From: Muriicola sp041358175
GTDB taxonomy: Bacteria > Bacteroidota > Bacteroidia > Flavobacteriales > Flavobacteriaceae
DNA: 64,000 nt
Direction: 5' to 3'
Assembly (NCBI RefSeq): GCF_041358175.1
Contig: NZ_JBGKBE010000004.1
Coordinates: forward strand, 62,001 to 126,000
The notes beneath the pieces are model-generated. The model was given only the letters and a program-made list of their open reading frames with translations. It was not told where the DNA came from and did no database searches. This document shows positions 59,879 through 64,000 of the stretch, one piece after another; positions within the stretch are counted from its first letter, which is position 1, and each line of letters starts with the position of its first letter. The translations under genes and the position numbers were made by a program.

Positions 59879-60331
59879 TTATCCTTTTCGCTTTTTTATC
59901 GGACCATCTGCAACCACATCAGACAGGATGATGTGTGTACGTGTCTCCCCATACAAAATGAGCCTGTCGATAAATTGTTCAAGGTGAAACTGATCCCTCA
60001 GGACCACTTCCATTATTATATTTTCATTTCCTGTGATTCTATAACAATTAACTACCTCATCAAGGGTTGTTACCATTTCAAGGAATGGTTTTAACTTCCC
60101 CATAAAGGCCTTTAAGGTGATGATAGCTTTTAATTGGTAACCAGCCATGGCATGGGAAACCCTGGCATAATATCCTTCGATTATTCCGAGGTCTTCCATT
60201 TTTTTAACACGTTCAGCAACTGCCGGGGGAGTAAGTCCTACCTTCCTTCCAATGCTGGCAAAGGATTCACGGGAATTTGCCTGTAATTGTTGCAATATTC
60301 CCCAATTGAGATGATCTATCTGTGATTTCAA
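59879..60331 (-). CDS. Lrp/AsnC-family transcriptional regulator (TTG start)
   Basis: A 150-residue regulator from the TTG at 60331. The longer frame begins at 60367 with another TTG that lies in the -7 box, so the later one is preferred: it opens LKSQIDHLNWGILQQLQANSRESFASIGRKVGLT, the usual Lrp start, with a helix-turn-helix at about 22-42 (GRKVGLTPPAVAERVKKMEDLGII given here in parts: VGLTPPAVAERV, LGIIEGY). The ligand-binding RAM domain follows (about 65-140; VVNCYRITGNENIIMEVVL). Divergent from the gene at 60448, which it may control. Confidence 0.85.
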   Translation of the reverse strand: MKSQIDHLNWGILQQLQANSRESFASIGRKVGLTPPAVAERVKKMEDLGIIEGYYARVSHAMAGYQLKAIITLKAFMGKLKPFLEMVTTLDEVVNCYRITGNENIIMEVVLRDQFHLEQFIDRLILYGETRTHIILSDVVADGPIKKRKG

Positions 60332-60364
60332 TTTTTTTAACGTTGAAAATTTAACTTTATTAAG

Positions 60365-60372
60365 CAAATATA
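60365..60372 (-). promoter_or_regulatory. -7 box of the Lrp/AsnC gene
   Basis: Minus strand TATATTTG matches TAnnTTTG. The implied transcription start near 60358 puts the codon at 60367 outside the message and supports the start at 60331. Confidence 0.5.
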
Positions 60373-60447
60373 CTATTTCTCTTTATTTAGTAAAGCAATT
60401 TTGGGTAAATAGCATGTAATTTTAAGTTTCTAAAGCCTTGAAAAAGA

Positions 60448-60888
60448 ATGATGTCCCAAAATCATCTCGGATCGCTACCGATCTACAAAAAAGCAATTGA
60501 ATTAAGCACCCTTAGCAGGGAGTTGGGTTCTTTTGTGTGTTATAATAAAAACATATTGAGTTTATATCAATCTGATAGTTTGAGAGATCACATTGCAGAT
60601 TCATTAATCACCGATGCAACTTTAATTCCTCAACAGATCGCAAGGGCTGAAACTTCCAACTCGGTTGAAGACAGAATGAAAAGCGCAACTTTCATTGGAA
60701 TCATGCTCCGAAATATCAATTCGTATTGCAATGGCCTTGAGCAGGACGGTCTGAGAGAGAAGGAATACCTGAATTTATTAAGAAGGGAAATCCGGATTTT
60801 CCGGAGGTCATTTAAGATCTGGCGAAAGTCGATCGCCAAGTATGGCCATAAAAAAGAAACCTGGCACTTCCGGGAATATCTGGGGTAA
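60448..60888 (+). CDS. Helical hypothetical protein (possible four-helix-bundle family)
   Basis: A 146-residue protein, nearly all helix, with no signal peptide and a Lys/Arg-rich end. PIYKKAIELSTLSRELGSF, then LRDHIADSLITDATLIPQQIARAE and later RREIRIFRRSFKIWRKS, follow the pattern of four-helix-bundle S23/Avd-like proteins (Y-x-K-A-x-x-L...; Q-I-x-R-A). This is a weak match by eye. It is transcribed away from the Lrp/AsnC gene, so it may be its target or linked to it. No catalytic motif was seen. Confidence 0.55.
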   Translation: MMSQNHLGSLPIYKKAIELSTLSRELGSFVCYNKNILSLYQSDSLRDHIADSLITDATLIPQQIARAETSNSVEDRMKSATFIGIMLRNINSYCNGLEQDGLREKEYLNLLRREIRIFRRSFKIWRKSIAKYGHKKETWHFREYLG

Positions 60889-60936
60889 CGCCTCCCCTTG
60901 CTTCTTGCTCTGACGAATTTCTTTTAAAAACAACTG

Positions 60937-63900
60937 TTACATATTACGGCGGTATTGCCCCCCAACTTCAAAAAGGGCATGGGTAATCTGCCCAAGGGAA
61001 CAATATTTGGTTACTTCAATGAGTTTTTCAAAGATGTTTTCGTTGTGAACTGCCACATCCTGCAATTCCTTTAATCCTTGCTCAGCCCTCGACTTATTTC
61101 TTTCTTTAAGGCCTTCAAGGGACTTTAACTGTCTTTGTTTCTCTTCATCTGTTGCCCTTATGACCTCCTTGGGAAGAATGGTTGGCGATCCTTTTGAACT
61201 CAGGAAGGTATTCACACCAATAATTGGGTATTGCCCATTGTGTTTTAGGGTTTCGTAATGCAAACTTTCTTCCTGAATCTTAGATCGTTGATACATTGTC
61301 TCCATGGCTCCCAGGACTCCTCCCCTTTCTGTTATCCTGTCAAATTCGAGCAATACGGCCTCTTCTACCAGATCAGTGAGTTCTTCTATGATAAATGACC
61401 CCTGAATGGGATTCTCATTTTTGGCAAGACCCAGTTCCTTATTGATGATCAGTTGTATGGCCATCGCCCTTCTCACCGATTCCTCGGTGGGTGTTGTGAT
61501 CGCTTCATCATATGCATTGGTGTGAAGGGAATTGCAATTGTCATATATGGCATACAAGGCCTGCAGGGTGGTGCGGATATCATTAAAATCAATTTCCTGG
61601 GCATGCAGACTTCGCCCTGAGGTTTGGATATGATATTTGAGCATTTGGGCCCTTGAATCGGCCCCGTATTTCTCTTTCATAGCTTTTGCCCATATCCGCC
61701 TGGCAACCCTGCCGATGACAGCGTATTCCGGATCGACACCATTGGAGAAAAAGAAGGACAGATTGGGGCCAAATTTATTAATGTCCATCCCTCTGCTCAG
61801 ATAATACTCCACGTAGGTAAACCCATTAGATAAAGTAAAAGCTAGCTGTGAAATAGGATTGGCTCCTGCCTCCGCGATATGATATCCGGAAATAGATACC
61901 GAATAAAAATTGCGGACCTTTTTCTGAATAAAATATTCCTGTACGTCGCCCATTAGCCTTAAGGCGAATTCGGTAGAAAAAATACAGGTATTCTGTGCCT
62001 GGTCTTCTTTCAGGATGTCTGCCTGAACGGTTCCTCGTACCTCCTTCAACGTACGGGTTTTGATTTCCTGGTACACCTCTGCCGGCAATACCTGGTCACC
62101 AGTTACCCCAAGGAGAAGAAGGCCCAATCCATTATTCCCTTCAGGGAGGTCACCAGCATAGGCTGGTCGCCTATTATTGTCATTCTTAAATATGGAATCA
62201 ATTTTCTTTTCCACTTCTTTTAACAGGCCCTTCTCCCGGATATATTTTTCACAGTTCTGATCTATGGCGGCATTCAGGAAAAATGCCAGTAGCATAGGTG
62301 CCGGACCATTGATCGTCATACTTACCGATGTCATTGGGTTGGAAAGATCAAAACCCGAATAGAGTTTTTTGGCGTCATCCAGGGAGCAGATTGAGACCCC
62401 GGCATTGCCTATTTTCCCATAAATATCAGGGCGCTCTCCCGGATCATTTCCATAAAGGGTGACAGAATCAAAGGCCGTTGAAAGTCGTTTCGCCTTCATA
62501 TCGAGGCTCACATAATGAAACCTTCGATTGGTACGTTCCGGTCCGCCTTCTCCGGCAAACATCCGGGTTGGGTCTTCTTCTGTTCGTTTAAATGGATAAA
62601 GCCCTGCTGTGTACGGAAATTTTCCCGGTACGTTTTCCTGAAGGCTCCAGCGCAGTAAGTCGCCCCAGGCTTCATATCTGGGTAGCACTACTTTTGGAAT
62701 CTTCAAATGGGATAGCGACTCTGAATAAGTATCTATCTCCAGTTCTTTATCCCTTACTTTAAATTTGTAGACCGGTTGTTTGTAGCGTTGCACCTTGGCT
62801 TTCCATTCCACCAGGGAAACCCAGTGATGGGGATCAAGATTCAATTTCTGGATATTGAATTCAGAAATCAGCAGGTCTAATAAGGTGAGTTTATCCTCTT
62901 TGACATCTCCCTTCAAGCCCTTTTCATCAAGGCCCGATTCTAACAGGTAGGGCCAGGTCTCTCCATGGGTCGCTAAGGTATCTTCAGGAAGGAGGGTGAG
63001 AATAGACTTGTACAACCCATAAAGTGACTGGGCGGTTTTGCTCTGTGCCAGGGCCTCTTTATCATAAGCACGATTGCTTTCTGAAATCTCAGATAAATAG
63101 CGTGTTCTGGCGGGTGGGATGATGTAGCGCTTTTCAGGTTCATCTCCCGATACTTCGAAGGTAGAATTTAATAAGGCACCGGCCTTTTCGTGTAAAGCGT
63201 GCATCACAGCTTTATAGAGCGAATTCATCCCGGGGTCGTTAAACTGGGAAGCGATAGTTCCGTAAACCGGGAGCGAATCGGGATCTGCATCCCACAGGTT
63301 GTGGTTCCTGACGTATTGTTTTTTTACATCCCTAAGCGCATCCTGGGCACCCCGCTTATCGAATTTATTGATCGCCACCAGGTCGGCAAAATCGAGCATA
63401 TCTATTTTTTCCAGTTGAGTGGCCGCCCCAAATTCTGGTGTCATCACATAGAGGGAAAGATCGCTGTGTTCTACGATTTCGGTGTCCGACTGACCAATAC
63501 CGGAAGTTTCGAGAATAAGCAGATCGAACTGAGCGTGTTGAAGAATATCCAGGGCATCCCCCACGTATTTGGACAAGGCTAAATTAGACTGGCGGGTGGC
63601 AAGGGACCTCATATAGACCCTTTCGCTATTGATGGAGTTCATCCTTATCCGGTCTCCTAATAATGCTCCTCCTGTTTTCCTTTTAGAGGGATCAACCGAA
63701 ATAATCCCAATATGCTTTTCAGGGAAATCAAATAAAAACCTCCTTACCAATTCATCCACAAGGCTCGATTTTCCGGATCCTCCTGTACCTGTGATCCCGA
63801 GGACAGGAACTTTCGTGCTTACTTTCCCAAGGGTGGTATAATGCTTTTCATATTCGTCCTGCTTGTTTTCGGCAAGACTGATCAATCGCGCGAGCGTGGT

Positions 63901-64000
63901 GATATCTTTATTCTTCAGGGAAGCAGCTAGATCTTTTCCCTCAGGCAACTCAAGTGGCAGGGTTGGGAAATCCGACTGTTCAACCAGGTCGTTAATCATC
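60937..64000 (-). CDS. icmF: Fused isobutyryl/methylmalonyl-CoA mutase (IcmF), N-terminal part off the window
   Basis: At least 1020 residues on the minus strand, open at the right edge. The visible N-terminus is already the G-protein chaperone (MeaI) domain: Walker A GITGTGGSGKSSL (68-80), switch regions including DPSKRKTGGALLGDRIRMNSI, and the base motif NKFDKRG. The catalytic CoA mutase TIM barrel follows (about 480-1000), with GLYPFKRTEEDPTRMFAGEGGPERTNRR-type, MTINGPAPMLLAFF and SISGYHIAEAGANP. The N-terminal B12-binding domain with its D-x-H-x-x-G motif should lie just beyond the window. IcmF interconverts isobutyryl-CoA and butyryl-CoA (or pivalyl-CoA) with adenosylcobalamin. The Met codon at 63999 is internal. 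Confidence 0.9.
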   Translation of the reverse strand, partial: MINDLVEQSDFPTLPLELPEGKDLAASLKNKDITTLARLISLAENKQDEYEKHYTTLGKVSTKVPVLGITGTGGSGKSSLVDELVRRFLFDFPEKHIGIISVDPSKRKTGGALLGDRIRMNSINSERVYMRSLATRQSNLALSKYVGDALDILQHAQFDLLILETSGIGQSDTEIVEHSDLSLYVMTPEFGAATQLEKIDMLDFADLVAINKFDKRGAQDALRDVKKQYVRNHNLWDADPDSLPVYGTIASQFNDPGMNSLYKAVMHALHEKAGALLNSTFEVSGDEPEKRYIIPPARTRYLSEISESNRAYDKEALAQSKTAQSLYGLYKSILTLLPEDTLATHGETWPYLLESGLDEKGLKGDVKEDKLTLLDLLISEFNIQKLNLDPHHWVSLVEWKAKVQRYKQPVYKFKVRDKELEIDTYSESLSHLKIPKVVLPRYEAWGDLLRWSLQENVPGKFPYTAGLYPFKRTEEDPTRMFAGEGGPERTNRRFHYVSLDMKAKRLSTAFDSVTLYGNDPGERPDIYGKIGNAGVSICSLDDAKKLYSGFDLSNPMTSVSMTINGPAPMLLAFFLNAAIDQNCEKYIREKGLLKEVEKKIDSIFKNDNNRRPAYAGDLPEGNNGLGLLLLGVTGDQVLPAEVYQEIKTRTLKEVRGTVQADILKEDQAQNTCIFSTEFALRLMGDVQEYFIQKKVRNFYSVSISGYHIAEAGANPISQLAFTLSNGFTYVEYYLSRGMDINKFGPNLSFFFSNGVDPEYAVIGRVARRIWAKAMKEKYGADSRAQMLKYHIQTSGRSLHAQEIDFNDIRTTLQALYAIYDNCNSLHTNAYDEAITTPTEESVRRAMAIQLIINKELGLAKNENPIQGSFIIEELTDLVEEAVLLEFDRITERGGVLGAMETMYQRSKIQEESLHYETLKHNGQYPIIGVNTFLSSKGSPTILPKEVIRATDEEKQRQLKSLEGLKERNKSRAEQGLKELQDVAVHNENIFEKLIEVTKYCSLGQITHALFEVGGQYRRNM

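Noticed and set aside
1..64000. Mobile elements, CRISPR arrays, tRNA or rRNA genes
   Set aside because: No transposase, integrase, repeat-spacer array or recognisable tRNA or rRNA sequence was found on either strand by reading.

Overview
The window looks like chromosomal core DNA of a marine-type member of the Flavobacteriaceae (Bacteroidota). Seen directly: type IX secretion (type B) C-terminal sorting domains, two large TonB-dependent receptors, a DnaJ with only two zinc-finger repeats, a cyclophilin-FKBP fusion, a long NusB next to a DUF1573 lipoprotein and YajC, and many TAnnTTTG -7 promoter boxes shortly upstream of genes, with hardly any Shine-Dalgarno sequences. The genus cannot be fixed from the sequence. 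No rRNA, tRNA, CRISPR array, insertion sequence, integrase or prophage gene was recognised, and base composition looks even.

Layout. 0-7 kb: two tandem T9SS cargo proteins (the first cut by the left edge), uvrB, an M20-type peptidase and a small heat-shock protein. 7-19 kb: short hypothetical genes, sucC, a LON-domain protein, lysA, a thioredoxin, guaB, a FecA-like receptor behind an inverted-repeat operator, an HMG-CoA-lyase-like enzyme, a LysE exporter, a Dabb protein and pyrD. 19-29 kb: a second TonB receptor, pepT, a DUF1801/YdeI protein, the nusB-DUF1573-yajC block, an ABC exporter and a Pur-alpha-like DUF3276 protein. 29-41 kb: an M14 carboxypeptidase, lipid acyltransferase and BASS transporter, redox genes (thioredoxin-like, DinB/YfiT, 1-Cys peroxiredoxin), a cold-shock gene, two tandem 29-codon membrane microproteins, the PPIase fusion, M28 peptidase and PPK2. 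41-50 kb: a sigma-54-type response regulator without a DNA-binding domain, MscS, a NatAB-like ABC exporter, grpE-dnaJ, TIGR01777, MnmD and a DUF4920 lipoprotein. 50-64 kb: ilvE, a MazG-like pyrophosphohydrolase, small membrane proteins in front of a fluoride channel, a P-II/Amt/porin nitrogen cluster behind an ACCCCTA repeat array, a DUF1684 lipoprotein, MFS, DJ-1-like, a pseudo-hydrolase, an Lrp/AsnC regulator and the 3' part of a fused acyl-CoA mutase (icmF) cut by the right edge.

Working together: grpE-dnaJ form a chaperone operon; P-II, Amt and porin form a putative ammonium-uptake unit; nusB, DUF1573 and yajC form a conserved flavobacterial block; the ABC ATPase, permease and MscS form a tight operon. 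The least explained signals are (i) a gaplessly alignable set of tiny single-pass membrane proteins at 36.7, 36.9 and 51.9 kb, (ii) the repeat array upstream of the P-II gene, (iii) the iron-box-like palindrome overlapping the fecA promoter and (iv) several enzymes with an altered catalytic residue. Several gene starts were moved downstream because a -7 box lies inside or over the longest reading frame.
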